This document shows, one piece after another, positions 1-11,587 of a stretch of DNA of 64,000 nt. Origin of the DNA: Phialophora verrucosa (taxonomy: Eukaryota > Ascomycota > Eurotiomycetes > Chaetothyriales > Herpotrichiellaceae); assembly GCA_002099365.1 (NCBI GenBank), contig MSED01000015.1, positions 1,922,001 to 1,986,000 of the forward strand, written 5' to 3'. Both the position numbers and the translations under genes were made by a program. Positions within the stretch are counted from its first letter, which is position 1, and the number at the start of each line of letters is the position of its first letter. The notes below the pieces were generated by a model. That model was not told the origin of the DNA. It saw only the letters and a list, made by a program, of their open reading frames with translations, and did not search any database.

Positions 1-2
1 TC

Positions 3-1325
3 GAGTCCATGCTTGACAGATTTCACACTCTGAACAGGTCTAGAAGTCGCCCCGTTGAGTATGGGCGCTTTTTCGAAAGGCTCCTGTTGCAACACATTGC
101 GAAGAACCCGTCCGCTCGGTCGTTCCACTTTACTATCCACGCCATGAAATACGCTGGCCTGATACCAACGAATCACGTTTCCAGGACGCTTATCTGTGCC
201 TTCATCCGAGATGGCCGTTACGACTTGGTTGTTGAATGGCTGCGCCTGATTAAGGAAGCATTTCCCAGGGTGAGCGCTGGGTTTGACCTTCTGCAAGGAG
301 GATGGTTGCTCACCAACACCTTGTCCGAGACTGGCGCCAGCTGTGAGGAGATTGCCAAGGTTTGCCAGACGATTGCTCATGGGCATCGGAAAGATCCATT
401 TGGCCCAGCCTTCAGGGAATTCGCAGTGGACCTTGTCAAAGCGGATTTGAGTCAGAGGCTATGTGCTGTCGCGGCCCATTTTCCATCAGCTGAGGTCTCA
501 GACGAAGAAATCCGGTCCATGACAATGGAACAGCTGCTAAAGTATGCGTACGACTTCCGCGCTACTCCGACGGCAACGGGTGAAAACGCTGTGGTTGTCG
601 ATAGTCTGAAGAACGACCTTGCCATGCAGATATCTGCAATCGTGGACTTGGCCAAAGTGTTTCGGGGCGAGATGAAGATATTGTTTTTTGGCCTCAAGCA
701 CGAACACGATACGCTTTTGAGAGATCGGCGCCGGGTCAATCGGCTCGCAATTTCACCGCCCGCGGATGCCTTTCCTGAGATCCACGGATGTGGCCGCTCA
801 CCAGGGATAGGCAGGTTGACGACGGCGCTGGTCCAACATTATGATCGACGTGACAAAGATGGACTGCCGGTCGACCACTCGATCCTTCACCACTTCATCA
901 CAAGGTTTGGTCCCGAATATCCATCAGAAGTCCTCGAGCTTGTTGAAGCGGTCCATGCAAGCGGATTTGTTCAAGCTCGATGCGGCGCACCTTTCGACAC
1001 CGAGCTCTTCAAAAAGTGGCTATACCTGGTCTCAACGGGTGGATCTGCAGAGTCGGCCGTGACAGCACTGTCGGCCGTTTCCGAGTCCGCAGATCGACTG
1101 GCCTGGACTGCCCATTTCCGATGCCTGTGCGAATTCGTGACTCAGCTTGGGAGTGTTGACAATGAGACCCTTTGGGATGACAGGACGTTTCCCAAGAAGC
1201 CCAAACGGGGGTCTCTGAGGACTCTATACGAGGAGATCAAAAGAACATGGCTCGAACAAAATAGCTGGAAAGAAGAGAGGTTCCGATTTCCCGAGTGGAA
1301 GGGATGGGACATCGATGGGAAGTAG
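3..1325 (+). CDS. PPR-like protein, C-terminal part (5' end outside window)
   Basis: The reading frame is open from the window edge, so the true start lies upstream; the first ATG is at 9. About 440 residues are visible. They are mostly predicted helical, with helix-pair segments near the start (residues about 35-75) that resemble degenerate pentatricopeptide repeats, and a basic Trp/Lys-rich C-terminus. There is no catalytic motif. Fungal PPR proteins usually act in mitochondrial RNA processing or translation, and the early helical pairs are the only reason for that label. The N-terminal targeting region, which would test it, is not in the window. The frame is uninterrupted and ends in TAG. 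The PPR assignment is tentative; that this is a real coding region is much surer. Confidence 0.6.
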   Translation, partial: ESMLDRFHTLNRSRSRPVEYGRFFERLLLQHIAKNPSARSFHFTIHAMKYAGLIPTNHVSRTLICAFIRDGRYDLVVEWLRLIKEAFPRVSAGFDLLQGGWLLTNTLSETGASCEEIAKVCQTIAHGHRKDPFGPAFREFAVDLVKADLSQRLCAVAAHFPSAEVSDEEIRSMTMEQLLKYAYDFRATPTATGENAVVVDSLKNDLAMQISAIVDLAKVFRGEMKILFFGLKHEHDTLLRDRRRVNRLAISPPADAFPEIHGCGRSPGIGRLTTALVQHYDRRDKDGLPVDHSILHHFITRFGPEYPSEVLELVEAVHASGFVQARCGAPFDTELFKKWLYLVSTGGSAESAVTALSAVSESADRLAWTAHFRCLCEFVTQLGSVDNETLWDDRTFPKKPKRGSLRTLYEEIKRTWLEQNSWKEERFRFPEWKGWDIDGK

Positions 1326-1947
1326 GTAGCATCTCGGCCAGGCTCTCAAGCTCGAAGGAGTCAGGCCAGCCATACCGAGAGATGTAGTGCATATATACAG
1401 TAAATACCAGAGCATATGACATTCTTCAGAAGGGAGGTGATATATGACCACAGCTGTATCTTCGACCCGAATGCGCCGTTTGCCGGTTCTCGAACCATCC
1501 ACATTCGCATGCACAAGCGCGATAATTATGCCCCCCCCCAACCCCAAGACAGACACAACCACTCACTGACTGCACTGACTCACTTGGTCGGGTCTGAGGC
1601 AAGGCAGCTCATGAAAACGATAGGATGGGGCAGCCTCGATATGGTACGGAGCACTTGTAGTACAAGGCGTGCACGTCTCGCTGCATTGTGTATTGGACTT
1701 GCTGAGCTTGAACTCTTCACCGGACACGAGAGAGAGAACGGTGTGGGAATCACACTGTGGTACCGTCAGTTCCAGGGATCCGTCGTACATGTACAGCACT
1801 ACTCGTTTACGAGTGTATGAATGGTGGTGTCGGTGATGGTGGCGGTGGTAGGTGACTCAGTCGGCGTTGGTGTACTGTGCGGTGGTGGGATGGATAGGCT
1901 CACGCTTGTACTGTATTTATGAAGCTCTTGTATTGCAGATAAGATGC

Positions 1948-2170
1948 TGCTCGACGGGGAAATGATCTCGACAGGGGAAATGACACTGCTCGACAGGGGA
2001 AATGATACTGCTCGACAGGGGAAATGAGACTGCGAAAGGGGAAATGATACTGCTCGACAGGGGAAATGAGACTGCGAAAGGGGAAATGATACTACTCGAC
2101 AGGGGAAATGATACTGCCGACAGGGGATACTGCCGACAGGGGAAATGATACTGCTCGACAAGGGAGATAA
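1948..2170. repeat. Minisatellite, about 11 units of 16-22 bp
   Basis: The units share a core CGACAGGGGAAATGATACTG. About eleven copies are visible. Two alternating versions, one with GACTGCGAAAGG and one with TACTGCTCGACAGG, make a 42-bp higher-order unit that occurs twice in a row. One unit near 2120-2136 has lost the AAATG. The array lies in the 1.0-kb gap between the PPR-like gene and the NACHT gene. It opens long repetitive reading frames on the minus strand, but these are by-products of the repeat. The rest of the gap (1326-1947 and 2171-2345) shows no gene. Confidence 0.95.
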
Positions 2171-2345
2171 TCAAGGAAACAGAGGTGAATGCGTAAGAGG
2201 AGTACGAGGTTCATCATTCATAGGACCGTTGTCCTCGTTGCAGAAATATATGTTCATCTCGTAGATAGGTAGGGGTCACTCTGGTCATGCAGTGTAGGTT
2301 TCCAGACCGGGGTCTCTCTGACTCGCCGACTTGTGACTTGCTTGG

Positions 2346-5307
2346 TTAATATCCTTTGGCGCCAGGATTGAGTCGACGACCGCTATGCAATGATTTATTA
2401 GTCCTCCCGCGAATCGTGACCTTCACACCGGACCGTTGTTCTGACATGGCCTTTTCTCGAAGTCGTGCCACATTCAGTAGCTCGCCGAGCTGTTCGTCAG
2501 TTGCCCCCATCTCGACCAGATAATTGCAGAGGTCCTCGAAATTATGTCGGGTAGGTGCTCCGTGATGAAGCAGCAGCTTCGTCATGTAGCAGAATTTGTC
2601 GACGATGGCCTTGGTTATTGGCGATTGGCGAGGGCGGTCGCGGCGAATGCGGCTGAACGTGGTGACGAAAAAGGCCCACGTATCGAGGAGCTTTCGGCCG
2701 GCACCAAGACTGAGGAGCACAGGCACTGCCTCCCAACTGGGCTGCAAGCCCGAGTCGGTGCCGAAACACGCCATGACTGAAGCAGGATTGATGGCGATCC
2801 TCATTAAATGTGGCCCCTGCCGAACGGCTTCCTCATGAGATAGAAAGCTTTGAAGCCACAGATCCCAGCCAGAAAGGCTTGCAAGTTGTGGCAAGAAGCG
2901 GACGTCATGCGCTCTCCATTGCTCGACAACCTCCGGCACGCCCTCAGAAGGCCACTTCGCAGCCCATCCACGGAGCATGCGTGGAACATATGCAAAGATG
3001 CTGTTCGCAAGATCAGGTCTTGCACGAGTGGTTGTTCCAATATGGTGAAGTATTGAGACCAATACGGTATCTGCTCTCACCGTCTCAGATTCCGAAGTAG
3101 CCTCGAGCAAGGCCAAGAAGGCGTTCAAGCGATAAACTTCAACATCAAATTCAGGCCCTGTAAGTTGTGAGAGCAATGCATGAACTTCGGGATCGGTGAG
3201 GTAGTCTGCAAAGGTTCGGTGGAAGAAATTGATCGTTGGGCCCAAATGACCGGCCCAACCGTAGATATTCTCGGGCTCTGAACGGCTCACCTCGAGAAGT
3301 CCCAAGCACCGACTGTTCACCCGTCGGAGCATGAGCGCCTTGACTGTTGTACATTCACTGGATGGGAGAACAAAGTCGGCTTGGAAGTCGCCCCTCAGAG
3401 CGAAGTCAATGCCAGCAAGGTCCAAGAAGGAGTTGTCGAGGAGGCGAGGTTGATACTGCCAAAGGTCGCATGCGTTCCCGGCATGAGCGAAGCGGTATTG
3501 GATGCGAAGCATTGCGGCTGCTTCATAGGCGTATTCAGGATCGATGCTTTCCATGATGCGGTGGAAGTATTTGTTCAAGTCGCGCGGAATGCTGTCAAAC
3601 CGTCGTTTCAACTGGTGAATCGTCTCGCCGTCTCTGGAGCCCTTGGCAAGCTCCCGAACAACGAGATATACCCAGATGAAGACGCCCGCCGAATCGGCCA
3701 CAATGGCAGTGAGCAGTTGTTCCATCTTCGTGGTGCTGTTCAGACATGATCGCCTGAAATTGGGATTGTGGCGGAGATTTTGGTCCACGTAGATGCTGAT
3801 GTCGTCGTGCGTAAGGTCTTCCAGCCGCAGTTGAGGACAATCCTGGAAGGCATCTTTGAAGATCTCCCAAGGCCTGCTTGCCACCACCAACTTCACAAAC
3901 TCGAATGTTCGAAGCCCCGACAGCATTTCCAGGAGGCTTTCGCGGACAGAATCTTCACCGTCCACTTCGTCGAGGCCGTCGATGAAAAAGATGGTGGGAG
4001 CACGGCCCTGAATGTGAGGCATGGTCTTCAGAAGACAATCATGCAATTCTCGCTCGCTCAATGACCTTGCGAGGTCTTGCGCAGCAGTAGCAGGTAGTGT
4101 GCACTGCTTCCAAAAGTGGTGTGGTAGTACCAGCTCGATTGCCTCTGGTCGTTGGGCCAGGAGCTGATGAAGAAGACCCCTTAAGACACCACTAAATGAT
4201 CGCTGCAAAGTTGTCCCGGCTTTCCATATGTAGAACGCCACAAGCAAGGCAACGGACTCATTTCCCTGACTCTCTAATATGCCAGAGACGTTTTTGTGGA
4301 CATGGCGGAGAAGGGTCGATTTGCCGGAGCCAGGCTTGCCAGATATCCAGTACAGATTGTTCGTCGCATCCGTAGCATTGAGCCACGCTGTGAAATCGGA
4401 GTGGCTGCCCTGTTGATCAGAACGAAGCATCCAGTCGAAAGTGGCAGACTGGGGATCCGCAATTTGATCACAGCGACGGTATACCTCGTCGAAGTGGATT
4501 GCATCAAGCGCCTTTTGCCGCGCAAGGACCAGGTCTAGGTCATAGCTGGCGTTAAGAACGGATGGATTTAACTTGACCCTGTCTTCGAGCATCTGATAGA
4601 CCTTCGACAACGGGTCAGAATGCATCTGCAAAAATTCTCGGACCAAGACCGTCTGGTCAGAGGTCTGTGCTCTCAGTTGCCGCAGCTGATCAGATAGGTC
4701 ATCGATACGCCAAGTCAGATGCCTGTCTTCGAGGATGGCGGAGTCGGCTGCAGCCGTAAGCTCGTTGTCTGAGCTACGAGTCGTGGTCAAAATGGCCTCC
4801 TTTTGACGGAAACTGCACGAGTTTAGCACAAACTGAAGTTTCGTGCGATCGACGGAGCACATACTGCGAGTAAAGCGAGAACTGCAGATGCAAGTTGGCT
4901 CGAGCTTCCGACATGGCCTTGAGACTTTTTTCAAGTTCGTCGCTTCTCCACATGGTCTTGAAAGCTGTTCTGAGACGATTGAAGCGCGAAGGGGAATCGA
5001 GCCTGAGACCGTCCAAGGTGTCGGAGAGGTCCTTTGACAGACGCAGACAGGTCTCATTAGCTCTACTGAGACCTGCAACGAATGGGTTGTCGGAGCTTGC
5101 AGTCGCCCAGTGCTCAAGCTTGTCGCGGAGTTTCGTGTTCAGACGATTGAGATCCTGGGCCACACCATCCAGCTCCTGATGTCCAGCGATTGCTCCATGA
5201 CCGGCTTTGCCAAGTCTGGAGCTCTCCCGTAGAACCTTGATGCCATACTCACTAACCTGCAGGACGTTACAAGCCAAGGCAAAGGCGCCGACGGCTTCCA
5301 AAGCCAT
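2346..5307 (-). CDS. NACHT-domain NLR-type protein
   Basis: Two exons, complement(join(2346..4812,4865..5307)), give 969 aa. The 52-nt intron has a GTATGT donor, a CTAAAC branch and a GTGCAG acceptor, and joining in phase 2 keeps the frame. The N-terminal ~130 residues begin MALEAVGAFALACNVLQVSE, in the style of the helical Helo-like/PigL_N N-domains of fungal STAND proteins. A helical linker follows. The NACHT P-loop GKPGSGKST is near residues 306-314 and the Walker B FFIDGLDEVD near 423-432. The C-terminal ~400 residues are helical without evident ankyrin, WD40 or TPR repeats. Fungal proteins of this design are thought to act in non-self recognition or programmed cell death; the ligand here is unknown. 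The ATG at 5307 is the first in frame and fits the family. The function is from family knowledge; the exon structure is seen directly. Confidence 0.9.
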
Positions 5308-6167
5308 AGCTACAATGCGGACACATGGACAGTCGCCAGTGAAGATCCCTTGAGGCCATCAGCGTCCCCAAAAACGCTTCGCGCTATGAAGAGTCATGAC
5401 TTTGGCAGAAAATTAGAGACCCATTCGAGATGATCGTGGGGCAGAAGATACAGCAGGAAAGGGAAATGAGGTTGAACATGATGTTGGCAAAGAGTATGGA
5501 ACAAGCCAACCATAAAGAACTTCATCGGCAACCGAGTTTCAAAGCCACATTCAGGCATCTGACGCGTATCGGGCAAGCACAGCCTCAGTAACTCAACACT
5601 CTTTTCAACAACCGCTGGGACTCTGTATTCAGCTGGCTAACATCGGTTTACTTATTTCAGCCGCTTTGACGTGCCGGCAACTCACTCGTATCCTACTGGG
5701 ATAAAAGCGGGGGTCGATGATGCCGAAGACACATTTGGCCTAAACATATTTGGTACAGTAAGTGGTCTGGGCAAGATCAAAGGACAGCGGCTGAGACACT
5801 GAACAGGTAAGAGCAAGAGGTTCCCCTCTGCTGGCTCTCCTCTCTCTTGCTTGCCAGAATATATGAATCAGAGGTGGGTGATGGAGGCGGGCTAAATATC
5901 CTGCATTGTATTATGTTGGGTTTTATTGTGTATCCAGTACAGCACAGTAGTAGATATTTATTCATGGCGCATGGACCGTCCATTCTGTCTCCAAAATAGA
6001 AGCTACAAACTTTGTACAAACACGCTTCAGACTCTCAGCCTTGCGAGGCGATGACGGACATCCTGTCTACGGCACGAGGCTTCTTCTGATCCCTCTAACC
6101 TCCAGATAGACCTTCTATATTGTAAACTTTTGTGGGAAATCAACCCAATGCCGTGTGTATCGTTCTC
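5308..6167. other. Intergenic, no gene seen
   Basis: This 860-bp stretch lies upstream of the NACHT gene and downstream of the lipase gene. I see only short frames without family resemblance. A single AAAGGGAAATGAGG near 5458-5471 resembles the core of the 1.9-kb minisatellite. The NACHT promoter and the lipase 3' UTR must lie here. Confidence 0.6.
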
Positions 6168-8487
6168 TCACGGTATGCCGCCCCCTAAGCTAGTGGCGCT
6201 CACGCTGGGCCTGGCGCTCCCTACTCTTATTCCCTGCGCGGTAAAACTAGGCGGCGTGCCTCGTCCACTCGCAGCCAGACTACCGCCTGAGATTGAGCGA
6301 CGTGGGCGGCCTGAGGGAGAAGATTTGGATTCGTTGCCACTCGCGTTGCCGTTTTCGGGAGTAGGGGCACTCTCAGCTGTGTTGCTGTTGAGATTCTGCG
6401 GGATGCTGGGAGTGAACGCCGCGCGGTTTCGCAATTCTTGTTGTGAGGTGTTGTGGTTTGCTTCCTGTGCGAGCGACCTTGAACTCGACAGACCGGGTCC
6501 AAAGTTTGTCGTTATGTCTTGAGATAGAGGCGTGGAAACGTCGTGGTGGGGCGTCCCCAGAGGGCATTGATCATGCTCGTCCCGTTGTTCCGCTTGTAGC
6601 GGCTCTGATGCGCCTGTCGCTGATATCTCCTGTGCACGATCCTGATGCTGTCCATACTCGACTTCTGGATCTTCTTCATCGTTGTTCCTTTCGCTATTTG
6701 CGGCGCCCGCGGCCCGTGCTTCTCTCCTGGGAAGTTTATAATATGCCTCCATCCATGACATCGAATTCCCCGCTGCCGGCCTGTTAGGCGTGGGCGAAGC
6801 AAACTGGTATTGATTTTGCAGGGGCGAATGCGAATGTGTATGATTGTGGGTTTGAACAGGCGATGATTGGTGGTACTGCCTCTCTCTCTGCTGTTGGGCG
6901 AAGCTCTTAACTTTCGGCGTCCGGGGCGAGTCATAGCTGCCTTCGTAATCCGAGTACCCGCCGGCGGAATCATCCTCGGACCAGTTGGCGCCGCTGCTAC
7001 TGCTGTTTTGGCGCCGATGGAGGTGTGCGGTGTCGGCAATGGAGAGGACACCCTTCTGATCGCCATTCGGTGTCCGTCCCAGACTGTAGTAGCGGAGGGC
7101 TTCTAGGACATGTGGAAATACCAGTCTGTCAACGTCCTGGGCCCAGAGGAAGTCTAGGTGTTCGAAATGTGGGATTTCTGTAGCGATGGTATGACGGGGT
7201 AATTCTTTCAACATGACGCGGATGTCCACCAGCGAGTCACTTCCACCGTAGACCAGCACGATCGGAGTCTTGATATTCCTGGTCGGGAATTTGGCCACTT
7301 TGTAGTAGCGGTTGCTTGCCCCGATGCTGAATTTGTTGGTACTGTCATCGTCGTACATCTGAAATGATTTGTTGCGGATGATCTGGAACCAATGAACCAC
7401 GGATTTTGTGGATGTGAAGCTGTACAAGTGAGGATACGCGGCAAGCTTTTGTTGGACGCTGATGTTGCGGCCGTACCACGCAAAGAGGAAGGTGAGCGAC
7501 ATGTCGATCAGCCGGACGAAGATGGGCGGGTAGAGGATGGACTGCCACATGGTTGCGGAGGAAAGGATGGATTTACGGCCAAACGCCAGAAAGAGGACGT
7601 TGGGGTTGGTCTTGACGAGAGCATCGACAATGCCGTTGCTCAGGCCGGCTGGAGACATGGCCGGCGCTAGTGCGATAAACAAATTGACCTTGTCGTTTAG
7701 TTGGGGGTGTATAGACAGCGTGGCAAAGGCTTGAGCGGTGCCCTGACTGAAGCCAATGTAGGAAAGCGACGGCTGAGAGGTGGTGCTCAGTATATAGTCG
7801 ATGGTGTTGGGGATGTCGTGGAAGGCAAACTCGTCCATCGAGAAGTTCCAGAACCGAGAAGACATCGGGGAGTGCTTGGTGGACTTCTTGCTGTACTTGT
7901 TTCCACGGTTGTTGCCCAGCCACACGTCGTACCCCTGGTTCACAAGGGTAAAGGGCAAGCATCGTTCTTCTTCGGTGATGCAGACCCAGACCTCACTGTT
8001 CATCAACAGGCCATGGTGGAGGTAGACAACGGGTTTCCTGGTCGAGTCTGGGCCTGCATTGACTCGTGTGCCGGTATGCTCTTCTCCTTTGCGAAAGGGC
8101 AGTCTGTGCACGCCCAACAAGTATCCGTCTCCTGTTTGAACAACATGTTCCTCAGCGTAGTACCCAAATAGACCGCAGAGCTCGGTGAAATCGGAACAGG
8201 TTGCGATTGAAGTGTAGGTGTGTTTCCTCTCAGACCGGGCTTGTCTGGACCTCTGCGACGACAGTCGGTTGAAGAGGTTTTTCGATGTATTGTAGCAGAA
8301 CCGGATAACGGGCTGGGGGAGGCCAAGGGTTATGATTCGGACAAGCACTTCAAGGGCAACAAGTATCAGAGATCCAAACAGGGCCAGGTACTCCCTCCTA
8401 TACACAGGTCAGTAGGGGCGTGCAGTATTCAAAGGGGGTTCAGAGTGCCGACCAAAAGAGCCTGCCGATGAAGGGCACTCGCGCCAT
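6168..8487 (-). CDS. Steryl ester hydrolase-type lipase (acid-lipase family)
   Basis: The model complement(join(6168..8397,8453..8487)) gives 754 aa. Exon 1 encodes only MARVPFIGRLFW. The 55-nt intron has an unusual GTCGGC donor, a CTGAC branch and a TATAG acceptor, and phase-2 joining yields LFWREYLALF, a typical start for this family. The main frame has no other early ATG. A membrane segment covers about residues 15-38. The alpha/beta-hydrolase parts follow: oxyanion HHG (~139-141), nucleophile GFSQG with Ser229, acid in GGSD (Asp399), and His425 in HLDF. The C-terminal ~300 residues are low-complexity, Ser/Asn/Gln-rich and probably regulatory. By relation to yeast TGL1/YEH enzymes it should hydrolyse steryl esters at lipid droplets or membranes. 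It could equally be an acylglycerol lipase. Confidence 0.88.
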
Positions 8488-9073
8488 GGAGCCCGCAGAA
8501 GATCAAATAGTTATAGCGACAATAGAACGTCAGAGGCCATGGAAGCCGCAGTCTAGAATAGCTTTACGAGAACATGGACGCACATGCGTCCGCCGTCCTG
8601 CTGAGTCCCATCCGCCGTGCTCAACAATCACGCTTCTCCAATTGCAATCACCGTCTGCCATTGTCTGGCACCGGCCAGCGCGTCATTGCGTCATTGTTAT
8701 GGCGAGGCAACTCTTCCGAAGACGGCGGACAGTCTAACCGTCTCCGGAACAAGAGGCATAAAATTCGTCTGGTCGCCTTTCGCTTTCATGACTTCTCTTC
8801 TTTTCTCCATGAACAACGCAAAATCCAACATTCCTTCTAAAAGCATTCCTACGAGGTTGCTCTACAGCAATACCATGATGTACGGAAATCGTCTATCGGA
8901 ATGGAGAGTAACAAAATGGTAGTCGATCTTGGGTGCAATGCCAGTCTGTCCCTCTGGGGTTGTGACTGGGATTGCAATGATTGACCACACAAATGATCGC
9001 TATCGGCTAGAATGCAGCTTTTCATGGGTATCGTGTGCTCTTGACGCGCGTTTCTCAACGTCTCCGCGTTACA
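8488..9073. other. Intergenic: lipase promoter and Ku70 3' region
   Basis: I see no gene in these 586 bp. The lipase is transcribed leftward from the left edge and Ku70 ends at the right edge. Short frames here have no recognisable content. Confidence 0.6.
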
Positions 9074-11195
9074 TTACTTGCTCTCCAGCCATCCTTCAAT
9101 CTTCTCGACAATGTCTGCCTTTTTGCCCGTGACAGGAATCTTCGCCGTTGCGGCAAAATCCTTCAACTCGGCAACTGTCAGTTTTGCAAGTTGGCCCTTC
9201 TGCCAAAGCTGCCTGATTTCCGCCTCGTTGATCCCTTTACTACCATCTTCCCATTTGACCTTTTTGCCTGGGCCCGTTTTCGTAGGCTGGGATGTGGTCC
9301 CGTTGCTGGGTGGGCGCTTTGATCCTGTGGATGCAGCGTCAGGGTTGTCCTCAAGGTATCTTCTGAAGGCTCCTTCCAGAACCTTGCCCCATTCTATCGC
9401 CTCTACACCCACTCTCTTGTCGATTTGTCGATATTTGGGTATCGTCTTATCCTCGGGCTTCTCGGGGATTTCGTCGTCCAGTGCCAGGGCTTGAAGAATG
9501 CGGTAATGCCACTGCAGGCTGGGATTCGGGTATTTGGAGGGGTCATAGATGCCCTTGGGGAGGTTGAGTTGCTCTGTTTCTTCGGTTAATTCCTCTCAAC
9601 ACATTGTATCCAAACTCTGAATCACACTTACGGACGATCGGCCTCATGGCATCAACAAGCTCATCTGGCGCCCGAACAGGTGTTTCATGTGTCGAAGGTG
9701 GGTTCTGTCGAACATCATCCGCAAACGGAAGTGGTATCAGATGCAACCCCTGAGGCGCACCCGTGGCAGACACCCCTGCGGCATTTGTCTTGTCATCGCT
9801 GTCCTCAGCCGACAGTGTTGGGACCATAGCAGCCATGACGGGAACCGCATTCTTTCTTGGCAGGAACCACGTAAGGGCGAACAGTCTGTCCTTGTAAAGT
9901 TTGCGGTGCAAAGCACTATAAACCCGCGTGCTGCCAACAAAGTCCTCTTCAGACGGATACAGGAAGGTCGAATTCTTCACGTTTGCCCACATCGGCAGTC
10001 TCGACATTGGCTTGAACCCAATCACCCGGATCACCGGTTCGCCCCAGTTGCGAAGCTGCTGAGTTTCTTCGGCTGCAAACGTGACCTTCTCTCCGCCAAA
10101 GGTATATGCCTTCCGGACCTCCGCTTTCTCTACTGGTCTGCGGTCGACCTCATCCTCAGCCACCAGCTCCGTGAAGCCCGTCGCTATCGCTGGTTTTTCG
10201 CCACCTAGGTAGATGTAGCTACTTCGAGCCGGCTTTTGATGCTTATACAGGAGATAACCTTTCACAGAGATCTTGAAGTCCGGACCAAGTTCAAGCGGGA
10301 CTGACGAAAAGAGCGATCGCTTTGGGGCAATTTTCGACTGGATGTTCGACAAGAGAGACTGAAGTAGGCTTATGCCATCCCCGCCGCCACTCACAATCTT
10401 GGAGCCATCAAGGTCCACAATGGACGGTGGGTTATAAACGATCGCTTCAGGGTCTGAGGGTGATGAGCGGTAGACGATGTCGTCCCAGAACAACTTTGTG
10501 TCAAAGGCGTGATCGGGCGTGGAGATGGGAAAGAGTTCAATAGTCACGCCCAAGTCGTACAAATCTTTCGCTCGAACCGTTGCTTGGGAGCGTGACTCCT
10601 TGCTGCTCGAATGCGGGTCGTCATTATCTGTCACGATGAACAGTCGTCTCGAAGTGAAATTTGCCGCCTTCTGTTGGAAGATCTGGTTGGCGCAGAAGAG
10701 GACATTGTGCATCGACACGGGTTCTTTCGCAGGTTGGAAAAGTCGATTGGACTCCGGGTCCTGTGCTTCGACCAATTCCTTCAGTGCCTTGACATCATCC
10801 GCCTCGGGAACGTCCAGGTCGGTCAAGAGGTAGCAATTAGGGAATGAGTAGCCACTCTTAGAAGTCTCGTCTTCGTCGTAGAATTTGGTTGCTTCGGTCC
10901 CATACAGCAGAATGCCCATGAGATCCTTTGGCGTGGAGATGATGCGCTGCTGCATCAGCTGGTACGCGGACTTCAAGGCAGCAAGCAGAGGTGAGCTAGT
11001 GTCTGATTTCTTCGAGCCCGACGACGATTGCGGCACTTTGAGCATAGACTTGTTGACCTCGATGGCGAAGAGGACGGCATCCCGGACGGTCTTGTAGCCC
11101 GTCTCATCGATTTCCTCTTCGTCGTCGTCGGGATCATCGCCGTGAGAAGCCTCATCAGACTTGTCTTTCGACCGATAGGGTATATTGTCACCCAT
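9074..11195 (-). CDS. KU70: ATP-dependent DNA helicase II subunit Ku70
   Basis: Two exons, complement(join(9074..9573,9632..11195)), give 687 aa. The 58-nt intron (GTAAGT donor, AACAG acceptor) is joined in phase 1 and restores IVQQLNLPKGIYDP, a conserved Ku70 stretch. Start ATG 11195 gives MGDNIPYRSKD; the frame continues upstream without an ATG. An acidic N-terminus precedes the vWA-like domain (~35-260), then the Ku beta-barrel core, the C-terminal arm, and a SAP domain in the last ~40 residues (ELKDFAATAKIPVTGKKAD). Ku70 pairs with Ku80 to hold DNA ends for non-homologous end joining and also acts at telomeres. It shares a 392-bp divergent promoter region with ferrochelatase. No damage to the gene is seen. 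Confidence 0.96.
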
Positions 11196-11587
11196 TTTGC
11201 GAGTGCGTCCAACTTTGAAAGATGCCGTCTGGGAAGGTTGCGAGAAGTGATGCAATGCACGGCGTGCGAGGCAGCAGTCGCGCCACAAGGCTGAAGACGC
11301 GCAGTCACATGAGCCGCAAGGCTGAGCAGATGGCACCAATCAGGCCACGTCCATTGGCCAACGTTACTGGATCGGCGTCATCGAAAGAACATCTCCACCA
11401 AAGTCTGTCTCTGCAGTTCCATCTCACTGCGGCGAAAACGTATCCAAGCAAGGGTTCTGTCAGTCCTCGTACCACTAATTCTCCCAGGGCTTCCACAACC
11501 CTCAGACCTCCTCTGACACATCCCTTCCCCCTCATGGCTCGATAGCACCAGCACCTTCACCTTCACATTAGCAGCACAGTCACCAGT
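11196..11587. promoter_or_regulatory. Divergent Ku70/HEM15 promoter with two CCAAT boxes
   Basis: These 392 bp separate two start codons that point away from each other. CCAATCA occurs at 11336-11342 and ATTGG (CCAAT on the other strand) at 11353-11357, 12 bp apart. CCAAT is the site of the fungal HAP/CBC complex, which with HapX controls many iron and heme genes. That this pair controls HEM15 is inference. A CT/CA-rich leader just before 11588 fits a fungal 5' UTR. Confidence 0.5.

Noticed and set aside
1799..2174. Two long minus-strand frames of FPCR/VSFPLS-type repeats
   Set aside because: They are translations of the minisatellite in two frames; neither has flanking coding character.
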